From: Streptomyces sp. A2-16
GTDB taxonomy: Bacteria > Actinomycetota > Actinomycetes > Streptomycetales > Streptomycetaceae
Length of the DNA: 64,000 bases
Direction: 5' to 3'
NCBI RefSeq assembly: GCF_018128905.1
Contig: NZ_CP063808.1
Location: forward strand, 7,006,001-7,070,000
Shown here one piece after another: positions 1-8,078 of this stretch (position 1 is the first letter of the stretch; the number at the start of each line of letters is the position of its first letter). Position numbers and translations under genes: made by a program. Under the pieces are notes generated by a model. The model saw only the letters and a list, made by a program, of their open reading frames with translations. It was not told the origin of the DNA and did no database searches.

Positions 1-121
1 CGTTCCAGCCGCTGCTCGGGGCATCGGCGGCCTGGGCGACTCCGGCGGCGGGGACGACGGCGACCGCGGCGGTCAGGAGCAGGGCGGCGAGGGGTCTGAG
101 CAGTCGTTTCCAGGGCAGCAT
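1..121 (-). CDS. Secreted protein, N-terminal fragment (runs off the left edge)
   Basis: Only the first 40 codons lie in the window. The start ATG is preceded by GGAG eight bases upstream. The peptide begins with MLPWKRLLRP, followed by a long Ala/Leu/Val core and an AQA-AD cleavage site near residue 32, a clear Sec signal peptide. The first mature residues (ADAPSSGWN) resemble the start of a secreted glycoside hydrolase or binding protein, but function cannot be assigned from so little. A direct repeat lies about 85 bases upstream (204-246) and may be its operator. Confidence 0.75.
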   Translation of the reverse strand, partial: MLPWKRLLRPLAALLLTAAVAVVPAAGVAQAADAPSSGWN

Positions 122-203
122 CGGGTGATCTCCTTGCGGCTCAAGGGAGTTGCGATGGCCTTACGCCCTGTGACCCGGATCACGAGGATGCTGTTCAATT
201 CGA

Positions 204-246
204 AAGTTACGGACGAGTAGTGCACTTGTGAAGTTACGCGTGAGTA
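204..246. repeat. Direct repeat upstream of the secreted gene
   Basis: AAGTTACG, three bases, then GAGTA occurs twice (204-219 and 231-246) with identical internal spacing, 27 bases apart, in an AT-richer stretch upstream of the secreted-protein gene on the minus strand. A two-to-three helical-turn direct repeat at this place suggests a binding site for a regulator. The GAAAGTTAC core recalls GAAAGTTTC-type elements described upstream of some Streptomyces xylanase genes; that link is only an inference. Confidence 0.4.
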
Positions 247-292
247 AAAACTTCCAGCGGTAACCGCGTCGGACGTACCTGCTGATGAACCG

Positions 293-736
293 TCACCAGG
301 CGGGCCTGATGGGACCATAGGGAGCGATTCGCCCCAATCGGTCGCACAACGCGCGCACTTCACTCTCACCGAGTACATCGGTCCACCCCTGCACGGCCTC
401 CGCCGCGGCCTCCTCCGCCGCTCGGGTGCAGGCCCACCCCCGCTCGGTCAGCACGACGAGCCGGGCCCGGGCGTCACCGGGGTGCGGGCGCCGCTCGGCG
501 TACCCCTTGCGCACGATCTCGTCGACCAGCTGGCTCGCCGCCTGCTTGGTCACCCCGAGATGCCCGGCGAGCTCGGTGACCGTGGCCCCGTCCGGCGCGA
601 GCCTCGTGAACGCGAAACCCCAGGCGGGCCGCGCCTCGAACCCCCGGGCGACCACCCCGTCGTTGATGCGCTGGGTCAGATCACCGGCGGCGGCGAGCAG
701 GGCGGCGGCCAGGGCGAGGGCTTCAGAGTTCTGCAC
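293..736 (-). CDS. MarR-family transcriptional regulator
   Basis: 147 residues, usual MarR size. The winged helix-turn-helix spans about residues 50-100: ATVTELAGHLGVTKQAASQL is the DNA-reading helix pair and PHPGDARARL (about 85-94) the wing. Helices at both ends would form the dimer interface. The GTG start is the only in-frame start near the expected length; AAGGGTG lies 15 bases upstream. The gene is divergent from a cupin gene, and two copies of a GTCAAG-n3-CTTGAC palindrome lie in the short region between them. By analogy with the family it probably represses itself and the cupin gene and releases DNA on binding a small ligand. The ligand is unknown. Confidence 0.85.
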   Translation of the reverse strand: MQNSEALALAAALLAAAGDLTQRINDGVVARGFEARPAWGFAFTRLAPDGATVTELAGHLGVTKQAASQLVDEIVRKGYAERRPHPGDARARLVVLTERGWACTRAAEEAAAEAVQGWTDVLGESEVRALCDRLGRIAPYGPIRPAW

Positions 737-763
737 CCAGGCATTGAAACACCCTTGACGAAT

Positions 764-782
764 TGGTCAAGCAGCTTGACCA
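764..782. promoter_or_regulatory. Palindromic operator copy 1 for the MarR regulator
   Basis: TGGTCAAGCAGCTTGACCA is a near-perfect 19-base palindrome in the marR/cupin divergent region, repeated almost identically at 793-811. Size and symmetry suit a MarR dimer. Assignment to this regulator is inferred from position. Confidence 0.7.
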
Positions 783-792
783 TGGAGACATA

Positions 793-811
793 TAGTCAAG
801 CTGCTTGACCA
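793..811. promoter_or_regulatory. Palindromic operator copy 2 for the MarR regulator
   Basis: TAGTCAAGCTGCTTGACCA repeats the palindrome at 764-782; centres are 29 bases apart, just under three helical turns, so two dimers could bind on the same face. The site ends about 22 bases before the cupin start codon, so bound protein would block its expression. Confidence 0.7.
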
Positions 812-832
812 TTTCTGACTCGGAGGTCCCGC

Positions 833-1207
833 ATGCCCGTAGTCCGCTCGTCCGAAGCCGTCACCCACGAGATCCACGGCGCCCGTTTCGTCTCGTACGC
901 CACTCCCCTCAGCGGCGCCAAGGAGCTCTGCGCCTGGCGCGGTGAGATCCCCGCGGGGACGAAGGCACCCGCTCACACCGTCAACCGCGAGGAGATCTTC
1001 CATCTGCTCATCGGCGAGCTCCTGGTCACCCTCGACGGCTCCGGCCATCGGATCACCGCGGGCGACACGGTAATCGTCAATCCCGGGGTGACCTTCGCCG
1101 TAGAGAACCCCACCGATCACACCGCCCTCACCTGGGTCACCACCTCCATCGGCCTGGAGGCGGAACTGGCCGACGGCACCCGCATCACTCCCCCGTGGGC
1201 CAACTGA
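833..1207 (+). CDS. Small cupin-domain protein
   Basis: 124 residues, a single-domain cupin. GGAGG lies seven bases before the ATG. Motif 1 is recognisable at about residues 43-60 (PAHTVNREEIFHLLIGE, with possible metal ligands His, Glu and His) and motif 2 at about 74-90 (AGDTVIVNPGVTFAVEN), with the typical Gly/Pro turns of a beta barrel. Single-domain cupins include dioxygenases, isomerases and small-molecule binding proteins; the substrate is not evident. It is divergent from a MarR regulator with palindromic operators in between, suggesting induction by a phenolic or other small compound. It converges on the Y-family gene with only three bases between stop codons. Confidence 0.8.
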   Translation: MPVVRSSEAVTHEIHGARFVSYATPLSGAKELCAWRGEIPAGTKAPAHTVNREEIFHLLIGELLVTLDGSGHRITAGDTVIVNPGVTFAVENPTDHTALTWVTTSIGLEAELADGTRITPPWAN

Positions 1208-1210
1208 CCC

Positions 1211-2179
1211 CTACGCCGCCAGCGCCCCCGGCAGCACCGCCAGCGGTCCGAACCGGGCCCGGGCACGGTCCGCGGCCTCCTCGATCCGGCGGAGCTTGTC
1301 GTCGGTGGGATCGAAGGCGAGCTGATGGAAGGCCTGCTCGGCGGAGTCGAGGCCCTCGGCGCGCAGGGCGACGGAGCGAACCCGGGCGCGCTGGAGACCG
1401 AGCGCCTCGTACATGCCGTAGGCCGCCCTGGTCAGGGCCGCCGAGTGGGCGGTGGGCTCGCCCAGGGTGCGGCTGCGGGTGGTCGCGGTGCGGTCGGCGT
1501 AGCGCACGGTGAGGGTCAGGGTGCGGCAGACCTTGTCGAGGGCGCGCAGCCGGGAGCCCAGTTCCTCGGCGGCGGAGAGCAGCGCGCGACGGTGCCGGCC
1601 GGGGTCCAACTCGTCGCGGGTGAAGGGGCGTTCGGTGGCCAAGGAGCGGGAGACGCCGTTCGGGACCACCCGGCCGCGGTCCACGCCGTTCGCCTTCTCG
1701 TGCAGTTCGCGGCCGGCCTTGGCGCCGACCAGGCGCTGGAGCGTGGACAGGGGTGCGGCGGCGACCCGGCCCAGGGTGTCGAGGCCGTACTCGCACAGGA
1801 CGCGGGCGGTCGCGGTGCCGACGCCGGGGAGGACGGCGACGGGCCGGTCGGCGAGGAAGTCCGCCACCGCGTTCTCGGGAACCGAACAGGTCACCCCGGA
1901 GCGGGCGTCCTTCAGCGCCATGCGGGCCAGCATCGGGCCGGGCCCGGCGCCGATCACGCAGTCGACGCCGTGCAGGGCGAGGGCGCGGACCCGGATCACC
2001 GAGGCCAGTTCGAGCGCGTCCCGCTTGAAGTACCGTTCGGCGCCCCGCAGGTCGGCCAGTGCCCGGTCCGGTGGCAGCGCCTCGACGACCGGTGTGAACT
2101 CCTCCAGGAGGCCGAGCAGTTCGGGCAGGGCCGCCTCCCGCGTCGGCGGCAGCTGGAAACGTACACAGAGGATGGTCAT
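1211..2179 (-). CDS. ImuB-like Y-family DNA polymerase protein, catalytic acids missing
   Basis: 322 residues. The ATG overlaps the dnaE2 stop (ATGA), with GGGGAG seven bases upstream, so translation is probably coupled. The fold is recognisable: a degenerate palm, a helix-hairpin-helix with AVLPGVGTATARVL at about 115-128, and a little-finger region to the C-terminus. The residues that bind catalytic metals in Pol IV are absent: the N-terminal D-M-D-x-F-F motif reads ILCVRFQL, and the S-x-D-E-a-x-x-D motif reads PDRALADLRG at about 37-46. This matches ImuB, the non-catalytic partner that brings DnaE2 to damaged DNA in other actinobacteria. Unlike mycobacterial ImuB there is no obvious QLPLW-type clamp-binding motif near the C-terminus. 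Often annotated as DNA polymerase IV, which the sequence does not support. Confidence 0.8.
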   Translation of the reverse strand: MTILCVRFQLPPTREAALPELLGLLEEFTPVVEALPPDRALADLRGAERYFKRDALELASVIRVRALALHGVDCVIGAGPGPMLARMALKDARSGVTCSVPENAVADFLADRPVAVLPGVGTATARVLCEYGLDTLGRVAAAPLSTLQRLVGAKAGRELHEKANGVDRGRVVPNGVSRSLATERPFTRDELDPGRHRRALLSAAEELGSRLRALDKVCRTLTLTVRYADRTATTRSRTLGEPTAHSAALTRAAYGMYEALGLQRARVRSVALRAEGLDSAEQAFHQLAFDPTDDKLRRIEEAADRARARFGPLAVLPGALAA

Positions 2180-5100
2180 CCCGCACTCCCCGGACTCTGG
2201 TGCCACAACTTCCGTACCTGTGATGCCTCTTGACCCGCCGGTCGTAGATCGGCCCACGGATGCAGTTCGTATCCCGTCGGCATTTGGATTCGCCGGCCGC
2301 CGGTCGGATCACCGGCTGCGTCACCGGCCCTTTCCGGCACCGGCTCGGCCAGCCGTGCCGCCACCGCGTCCAGGCCTTCGCCGTCCCGCAGTTCGACCAG
2401 TTCGGCGAGGTTCCAGGCGGCCGCGCCCACCACGCTGAGACTGCGTGGTCCGCGCCGCTGCACCACCCCGCGCACCAGCAGCAGCCAGGAGTGGAAGACG
2501 GTGTGCGCGCAGGCGTCGTGGGAGTCGTCGAAGAAGGCGAGGTCGACGAGGCCGGTGCCGTCGTCCAGGGTGCTGAAGATGACCCGCTTCCCGGACCGGA
2601 TCGGCGGTGTCTGGGTGGCCGCCTTGGCCCCCGCGACCAGCACGGCCTCGCCGTGCCGCGCCTCCCGCAGCCGTCGTGCGCTGACCACGCCCAGCTCCGT
2701 CAGGAACTCCTGGTGGTCGTCCATCAGATTGCGCGAGACGTCCATCGACAGCACTCCCAGCTCGGCGCTGAGCCTCTCCACGGAGGAAAGGTCGGGCAGC
2801 CCGGCCGGGGCCGTCTTGCGCCCGCCGGACAAGGGGAGTTGGGCCCCACGGCCACCGCGTGCGCCCCGGTGCAGCTCGGTCAGATGCAGTTGCAGATCCC
2901 GCCGGTTGGCACCGAACGCGTCCAACGCGCCTACCTGGGCCAGCCGTTGGGCCACCGGACGGCTCGGCCGCCCGCGCTCCCAGAAGTCCAGCAGCGAGGA
3001 GTACGGTCGGCCCTCGGCGATCCGCGCCGCCTCGGCCTCGCTGATGCCGTGGACGTCGGAGAGGGCCAGCCGCAGCCCCCACACCGAAGGGGATTCAGAC
3101 ACCAGTTCGATCTGATGTGCGACCCCCGACTCGTTCACGTCCAAGGGCAGGATCGACACCCCGCGCCGCCGCGCGTCCGCCAGCAGCAGCCGCTTGGGAT
3201 ACATGCCGGGGTCGTGCGTGAGCAGCCCGGCGTAGAAGGCCGCCGGGTGGTGCGCCTTCAGCCAGGCCGACTGGTACGTCGGCACCGCGAAGGCGACCGC
3301 GTGCGCCTTGCAGAAGCCGTACGACCCGAAGGCCTCGACGATCTCCCAGGTCCGCTGAATCGTTTCCGCGCTGTATCCGTTCGCCGCCGCGTGCTGGGCG
3401 AACCAGAACCGGATCCGCCCCTGCGACTCCGGGTCGGACAGCCCGCGCCGCACCCGGTCGGCCTCGCCGCGCCCGCACCCGGTCATGATGTCGACGATGT
3501 CGATGATCTGCTCGTGGAAGACGACGACCCCGTACGTCTCCCTCAGCGGCGGCTCCAGATCCGGGTGCGGATACCTCACGGGCGCCCGCCCGTGCCGTGC
3601 CTCGATGAACGGGCGCACCATGTCGGCGGCGACCGGCCCCGGCCGGAAGAGCGAGATGTCGACGACGAGATCGTGGAAGGTGGCCGGCTGCAGCCGCCCG
3701 ACCAGGTCCCGCTGACCCGGCGACTCGATCTGGAAGCACCCCAAGGTCTCGGCGGACCGGATGAGTCGATACGTCGCCGGGTCGCCCGGCGGTACGGCGT
3801 CCAGGTCGACCCGCTCCCCCGTGGCCCGTGCCACCTCCGCGACCGCGTGCGCCATCGCCGACTGCATCCGCACGCCCAGCACATCGAGCTTGAGCAGCCC
3901 GAGATCCTCGACGTCCTCCTTGTCGAACTGCGACATGGGCAGCCCCTCGCCACTGGTCGCCACGACCGGCGTACGGCGGCGCAGGGACGCGTCGGAGAGC
4001 AGCACCCCGCACGGATGCATGGCGATCCCGCGGGGAAGCGCGTCGAGAGCCTCGACCAGCTCCCACAGCCTGCCGTACCGCTCCTTCTCTCCCGCGAGTT
4101 CCTTGAGTTCGGGCAGCTCGTCCAGCGCCGCGCGGGCGTCCCGGGCCCGGATGTGCGGGAAGGACTTGGCGATGCGGTCGATGTCGGCGGGGTCCATGGA
4201 CAGGGCCGCCCCCACGTCCCGGACGGCGTGCCGCACCCGGTACGTCTCGGGCATCGCGACGGTGGCCACCCGCTCGGTCCCGAACCGCTCGATGATCGCC
4301 CGGTAGACCTCGATGCGGCGCGCGGACTCCACGTCGATGTCGATGTCGGGCAGGACGAGCCGCCGCGTGGACAGGAACCGCTCCATCAGCAGCCCGTGCT
4401 CGACGGGATCGGCGTGGGCGATCCCCAGAAGGTGATTGACCAGGGAGCCCGCACCAGAGCCACGGGCGGCCACCCGGATCCCCATGTCCCGTACGTCGTC
4501 CACGACCTGAGCGACCGTCAGGAAGTACGAGGCGAAGCCGTGGTGGGCGATGATGTCCAGTTCCTCGTGCATCCGCTCCCAGTACGCGCGCCTGCCCGCG
4601 TATCCCTTCAGCACCATCCCGGCCGCCGCCCGTGAGGCCAGTGCCCGCTGGGCGCTGCGCCGGCCCGCGCCGACGAGGTGCGGCTCGGGGAAGTGGACGG
4701 TGCCGATCCCGAGGTCGTCCTCGGGGTCGACCAGGCACTCGGCGGCCGTCGCCCGTGTCTGCTCCAGCAGCCGGTGCGCGGTGTCGCGCCGGAAGCCCGC
4801 GGCCTCGACGATCCGCTCGGCGGCCGCCAGCATGGCCCCCTCGTCCTTGAGCCAGGCCTCGCCGGAGTCCAGTTCCTTGACGGCGCCGACGGGGACGAGG
4901 CGGCGGGCGGAGTCCAGGATGTCGGCGACCGGGCCCTGGCCGGCGTCGGCGTACCGTACGGCGTTGCTGAGCACGGGCCGGACCCGCTGTTCGGCGGCGA
5001 ATCCGACCGTACGGGCGGCCAGCCGCAGGGAGCCCGGCCCTGTGCCCTTGCGCCCGTGCCAGACGGCTTCGAGCCGCAGGGCGTCGCCGTAGGTCTCCCG

Positions 5101-5619
5101 CCAGGGAACGAGCAGCCGGGCGGCCCGGTCGGGGCGGCCTGCGGCCAGGGCGCGGCCGACGTCGGAGGCGGGCCCCAGCAGCACGGTCAGCCCGTCCCCC
5201 CGGTTCTCGGTCCGGGGCACCAGCGGCGTGCCCTGCTCCTCCTTGCCGGAGTGCGCCACCGTGACCAGGCGGCACAGATCGGCCCAGCCGCGGGCGCCGT
5301 CCCGGGCGAGGAAGGTGACCCGGGGAGCCGACTCGTCGACGAAGGCGCCCCCGCGCACGGGAGCACGGCGCCGCTCCTGCCGTTCCTGCCGTACGGGCTC
5401 GGCCTCCGCCACGGCCAGCTCCGCCCCGAACAACGGGCGCACCCCCGCCTTCGCACAGGCCTTGGCGAACCGGACCGTACCCGCGAGGGTGTCGCGGTCG
5501 GTGAGGGCGAGGGCGTCCATCCCCCGCTCGGAGGCGCGCTCGGCGAGGCGCTCCGGATGCGAGGCGCCGTAGCGCAGGGAGAACCCGGAGACGGTGTGCA
5601 GATGAGTGAAGCCAGGCAT
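2176..5619 (-). CDS. dnaE2: Error-prone DNA polymerase DnaE2
   Basis: 1147 residues, a C-family polymerase of the DnaE2 length class. It has an N-terminal PHP domain (FTHLHTVSGFSLRYG at about 4-18; ALTDRDTLAG), the palm with the catalytic PDIDID triad at about residue 427 and KLDVLG further on, finger motifs, and a C-terminal OB fold (near VLVAGAKAATQTPPIRSGKR). DnaE2 replaces the replicative polymerase for translesion synthesis in damage-induced mutagenesis. The ATG at 5619 is preferred because GGGAGG lies five bases upstream; a GTG two codons earlier is too close to it. The gene overlaps the next (ImuB-like) gene by four bases and is preceded by a LexA-type box, so both should be SOS-induced. 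No imuA-prime homologue is present. Confidence 0.95.
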   Translation of the reverse strand: MPGFTHLHTVSGFSLRYGASHPERLAERASERGMDALALTDRDTLAGTVRFAKACAKAGVRPLFGAELAVAEAEPVRQERQERRRAPVRGGAFVDESAPRVTFLARDGARGWADLCRLVTVAHSGKEEQGTPLVPRTENRGDGLTVLLGPASDVGRALAAGRPDRAARLLVPWRETYGDALRLEAVWHGRKGTGPGSLRLAARTVGFAAEQRVRPVLSNAVRYADAGQGPVADILDSARRLVPVGAVKELDSGEAWLKDEGAMLAAAERIVEAAGFRRDTAHRLLEQTRATAAECLVDPEDDLGIGTVHFPEPHLVGAGRRSAQRALASRAAAGMVLKGYAGRRAYWERMHEELDIIAHHGFASYFLTVAQVVDDVRDMGIRVAARGSGAGSLVNHLLGIAHADPVEHGLLMERFLSTRRLVLPDIDIDVESARRIEVYRAIIERFGTERVATVAMPETYRVRHAVRDVGAALSMDPADIDRIAKSFPHIRARDARAALDELPELKELAGEKERYGRLWELVEALDALPRGIAMHPCGVLLSDASLRRRTPVVATSGEGLPMSQFDKEDVEDLGLLKLDVLGVRMQSAMAHAVAEVARATGERVDLDAVPPGDPATYRLIRSAETLGCFQIESPGQRDLVGRLQPATFHDLVVDISLFRPGPVAADMVRPFIEARHGRAPVRYPHPDLEPPLRETYGVVVFHEQIIDIVDIMTGCGRGEADRVRRGLSDPESQGRIRFWFAQHAAANGYSAETIQRTWEIVEAFGSYGFCKAHAVAFAVPTYQSAWLKAHHPAAFYAGLLTHDPGMYPKRLLLADARRRGVSILPLDVNESGVAHQIELVSESPSVWGLRLALSDVHGISEAEAARIAEGRPYSSLLDFWERGRPSRPVAQRLAQVGALDAFGANRRDLQLHLTELHRGARGGRGAQLPLSGGRKTAPAGLPDLSSVERLSAELGVLSMDVSRNLMDDHQEFLTELGVVSARRLREARHGEAVLVAGAKAATQTPPIRSGKRVIFSTLDDGTGLVDLAFFDDSHDACAHTVFHSWLLLVRGVVQRRGPRSLSVVGAAAWNLAELVELRDGEGLDAVAARLAEPVPERAGDAAGDPTGGRRIQMPTGYELHPWADLRPAGQEASQVRKLWHQSPGSAG

Positions 5620-5681
5620 CCGCACCTCCCGCTCTCGAACATCAGTTCCCTATCGCCTCACCTCCACCATAGACCAAAAAC

Positions 5682-5695
5682 CGAACATGCGTACG
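5682..5695. promoter_or_regulatory. LexA (SOS) box of dnaE2
   Basis: CGAACATGCGTACG matches the Gram-positive/actinobacterial LexA consensus CGAACNNNNGTTCG with one mismatch. It lies about 63 bases upstream of the dnaE2 start. On the minus strand it is followed by TATGGT, a plausible -10 element, so the box would cover the -35 region. Confidence 0.75.
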
Positions 5696-5731
5696 ATGAC
5701 GTTCGAGTCACCTCCCACCTGCGAAAACGAG

Positions 5732-5905
5732 CTATTCGGACCCTGATGTGTCGGTCTCGGTGGATTCCTCGGCGAGGGGCTCGGCCGCGGCGGCCGAACG
5801 GGCGCCCGGGGCCGTCGCGCGCTGCGCGGTCTCCAGGGCGTGCAGGCGGCGTTTGATGTCGCGGAGCTCGGTGAGGAGGGTGTCGGGGCGGTTGATCCTG
5901 GTCAT
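5732..5905 (-). CDS. Small hypothetical protein at the end of the tail cluster
   Basis: 57 residues with AAGGAG seven bases before the ATG. The N-terminal half (RINRPDTLLTELRDIKRRLH) is a charged amphipathic helix likely to form a coiled coil; the C-terminal half is low-complexity Ala/Glu/Ser/Thr. It is the last gene of the tail-like operon, 16 bases after the Gp37-like gene. Small helical proteins of this kind are common at the end of such clusters in Streptomyces, but no function is known to me. The dnaE2 promoter begins immediately downstream. Confidence 0.7.
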   Translation of the reverse strand: MTRINRPDTLLTELRDIKRRLHALETAQRATAPGARSAAAAEPLAEESTETDTSGSE

Positions 5906-5921
5906 CGGATGCTCCTTGGGT

Positions 5922-7052
5922 TCATGGGGTGCCGGTGACGGGAGTGACGGTCAGCTGGACCTGCTCCTCGCCCGCGTCGTTGCCCGGGGTGACCTCGATC
6001 CCGGTGATCCGGACGCCGAACTCGGTGCCCTCGGGAAAGAACACGTCCTTGATGACGACCAGGGCGTCGTCGCCGACCTGATAGGAGCCGAGGACGGGTT
6101 CCAGGTCGGCGCGCACGGTCAGCTCGGGCAGGACGACCGGGGCGGAGACGGCGGCGAGCGCCGAGCGGGCCTGGGAGCGCAGGAGGTCCACGTCGGTGAG
6201 ATGGACGTAGGAGACCTCGGTCTCGGTGAGCGGGCGTCCGGTGCCGCCGGCCTCGACGACCGCGACGAGCTGGCCGCTCTCGCCCTGCTCCCCGAGGGCG
6301 AAGACCCGGGTCGCGGTGGAGGCGCCGTCGGCGGGCCAGGTGTAGCCGATGAGGTTGGCACCGTACTCCCACACGTGCGGGGTGCCCTGCCTGCCGAGCT
6401 GCGGGGTGCCGACGCGGAGTCGGCGCACCGGACGGCCGTCGCTGCCGTACGCCATGTCGAAGACGAAGTCGGGACCGTTCTCCAGACTCGCCAGCTCGCG
6501 CAGGGCCTCGCCGGTGCTCTTGAGGTCGCTGCCGGGGTAGACCAGGGTGCGGGTGATGCCGGAAAGGGCGCCGGACTCGGGGCGCACCCGGATGTCGCCG
6601 TCGGGGTGCTCCTGCGCGACGGCGACGAGTTCGCGGGCGATGTCGGACTGGTCGCGGTCGGTGAAGGGGACGGAGACGGAGGCCAGGTCGCCGGTGCCGG
6701 CCGGGTCGAAGGCCGCGGGCAGGACGCGCCGGTGGTCGAAGTAGGAGAGGAAACCGGCCGCGCCGATCTCCAGGTGCTGGTCGGCGGAGGTGTACTTGAC
6801 GGTCCACACCAGCCCGCCCCACACCAGCACGCCGTCCCGCTCGACGTAGAGGGCGGCGCGTCCCGGTTCGGTGAGTTCGCGGGGCCGGTGGACGGTGATC
6901 CTCGGGTCACCGAGGGGCAACCGGGCCCGGAACTCGCCGGCTTCGTTGAGCTCGGTGCTGAACGTGACGTCGTACAGCGGGAGTTCGTCGGTGATGACGC
7001 CGGTGGCCAGGTCGGCGGTGTAGTAGGTGTAGCGGGTCGGTCGGCCGGCCAC
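5922..7052 (-). CDS. Siphovirus Gp37-like tail protein
   Basis: 376 residues. The GTG start shares its G with the stop codon of the preceding gene (TAGTG), so the genes are coupled; an open frame continues upstream but is only a shadow. The sequence (N-terminal YTYYTADLATGVITDELPLY; WGGLVWTVKYTS; EIGAAGFLSYFDHRR; LTDVDLLRSQARSALA) agrees with the ReqiPepy6 Gp37-like family of siphophage tail-tip proteins, which sit at the distal end of non-contractile tails and form a beta-rich hub like gpJ/Tal. The position after the distal tail and fibre-like genes supports this. No peptidase or lysozyme motif was seen. Confidence 0.75.
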   Translation of the reverse strand: MAGRPTRYTYYTADLATGVITDELPLYDVTFSTELNEAGEFRARLPLGDPRITVHRPRELTEPGRAALYVERDGVLVWGGLVWTVKYTSADQHLEIGAAGFLSYFDHRRVLPAAFDPAGTGDLASVSVPFTDRDQSDIARELVAVAQEHPDGDIRVRPESGALSGITRTLVYPGSDLKSTGEALRELASLENGPDFVFDMAYGSDGRPVRRLRVGTPQLGRQGTPHVWEYGANLIGYTWPADGASTATRVFALGEQGESGQLVAVVEAGGTGRPLTETEVSYVHLTDVDLLRSQARSALAAVSAPVVLPELTVRADLEPVLGSYQVGDDALVVIKDVFFPEGTEFGVRITGIEVTPGNDAGEEQVQLTVTPVTGTP

Positions 7053-8053
7053 TAGCCCACCAGCCAGGTGGTGTTGATGTAGACCAGCTGACCGGCGGGC
7101 AGGGCGGTGGTCTGCGGGTAGAGGTTCACGCTGCCGTCGGGGTCGACTATGCCCTCCACGCCCGTCCGGGTGCTGCCGAGCACCAAGTACCAGTGGTGCC
7201 GTGCGGTCGGGCGGAAGGCGGCCGGGAGGGTCATGAGGGTCGTGGGGTTGGCCGATTGGGCGACACTGGTGATGATCGCGCCGCGCAGGTAGGCGACCGC
7301 GCCGACCCTGCGCACGGCCGGTGGCTCGTTGTTGTACACGGTCCAACTGGCGGGAAAGGAGAGCGTGGCCCAGCCGGTGTCGTTGTTGACCGCCCGCCAG
7401 TTCCCCGAACCGTCGTACCACTCCAGGTGGTTGCTGTCCGAGCGGTGGATGTACATCCCGGCGTACGGGTACGCGGGCCGGCCGCTCTCGCCCCCGACCC
7501 GCAGAATGCCACCGGCCGCCGCGGTCCACAGGCGCAGGTCGTCGATGTCGGGGACGGTGACGGACGAGGCGTTCTTCGCGACCCTGATCCGGGCGAGCGG
7601 GATGAAGTCGCCGGTCACCGCGGGGTCGACGGGGGTGGCGGCGGCGGTTCCCTTCACGAGTTCCACGGTCATGCCGGTGGTGGCGTCGCCGTACTGCGCG
7701 TCGCGCTGCCGGGCGATGACGAGGTCGTTGCGCGGGTTGCTGGAGTCGGCGGGGTTCGTGCCGAGGACGTCGAGGGTCTTCTGCTGGCCGAGGGTGACGA
7801 GGTAGGCGCCGGTCGCGCTGGCCCGGGTCCCCTGGATCACGCCCTGGAAGGGGGCGACGGTGACCTTGCCGGAGACGGTGGCGGTGGCCTGGACCCGGCC
7901 GGGGTCCCCGGTGGCGGGCCGGATGCCGCTGCGGGCCTGGACCGGGCTCGGGCCGGGCGCGGCGAACACGCCCGTGGCCAGCCGGGCGTCCTCGGCGTCG
8001 ACGACTCCGCCGGAGATCCAGCCGGAGTCGCGTTCTGGGGTGGGCGTGCTCAT
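7052..8053 (-). CDS. Tail fibre-like structural protein (paralogue A)
   Basis: 333 residues. The N-terminal two thirds is clearly homologous to the next protein upstream (8079-9161): shared RDSGW(I/L)SGGVVDA, DARLATGVFA, PFQGV(I/V)QGTR, TGAYL(V/I)TLGQQKTLDVL and VTGDF(I/L)PLA. The C-terminal part differs completely and is rich in aromatic, Thr and Gly residues, with HLEWYDGSGNWRAV and a beta-rich end as in phage receptor-binding tips. This suggests a shared attachment domain with exchangeable tips. GGAAGAGG lies just before the ATG. It sits between the distal tail gene and the Gp37-like gene. The structural role is inferred from context. Confidence 0.7.
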   Translation of the reverse strand: MSTPTPERDSGWISGGVVDAEDARLATGVFAAPGPSPVQARSGIRPATGDPGRVQATATVSGKVTVAPFQGVIQGTRASATGAYLVTLGQQKTLDVLGTNPADSSNPRNDLVIARQRDAQYGDATTGMTVELVKGTAAATPVDPAVTGDFIPLARIRVAKNASSVTVPDIDDLRLWTAAAGGILRVGGESGRPAYPYAGMYIHRSDSNHLEWYDGSGNWRAVNNDTGWATLSFPASWTVYNNEPPAVRRVGAVAYLRGAIITSVAQSANPTTLMTLPAAFRPTARHHWYLVLGSTRTGVEGIVDPDGSVNLYPQTTALPAGQLVYINTTWLVG

Positions 8054-8078
8054 GGGGATGCCTCTTCCGATCGGGAGG

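Noticed and set aside
754..796. TTGACG ... TATAGT as a promoter for the cupin gene
   Set aside because: Spacing is about 30 bases, too long for a sigma-70-type promoter; the real elements are not resolved.
1195..2438. Long open frames on the plus strand opposite the Y-family gene
   Set aside because: They are antisense shadows with Arg/Pro-rich, low-complexity products typical of high-G+C reverse frames.
2260..4635. A 791-codon plus-strand frame antisense to dnaE2
   Set aside because: dnaE2 has complete polymerase motifs; the opposite frame is a codon-bias artefact.
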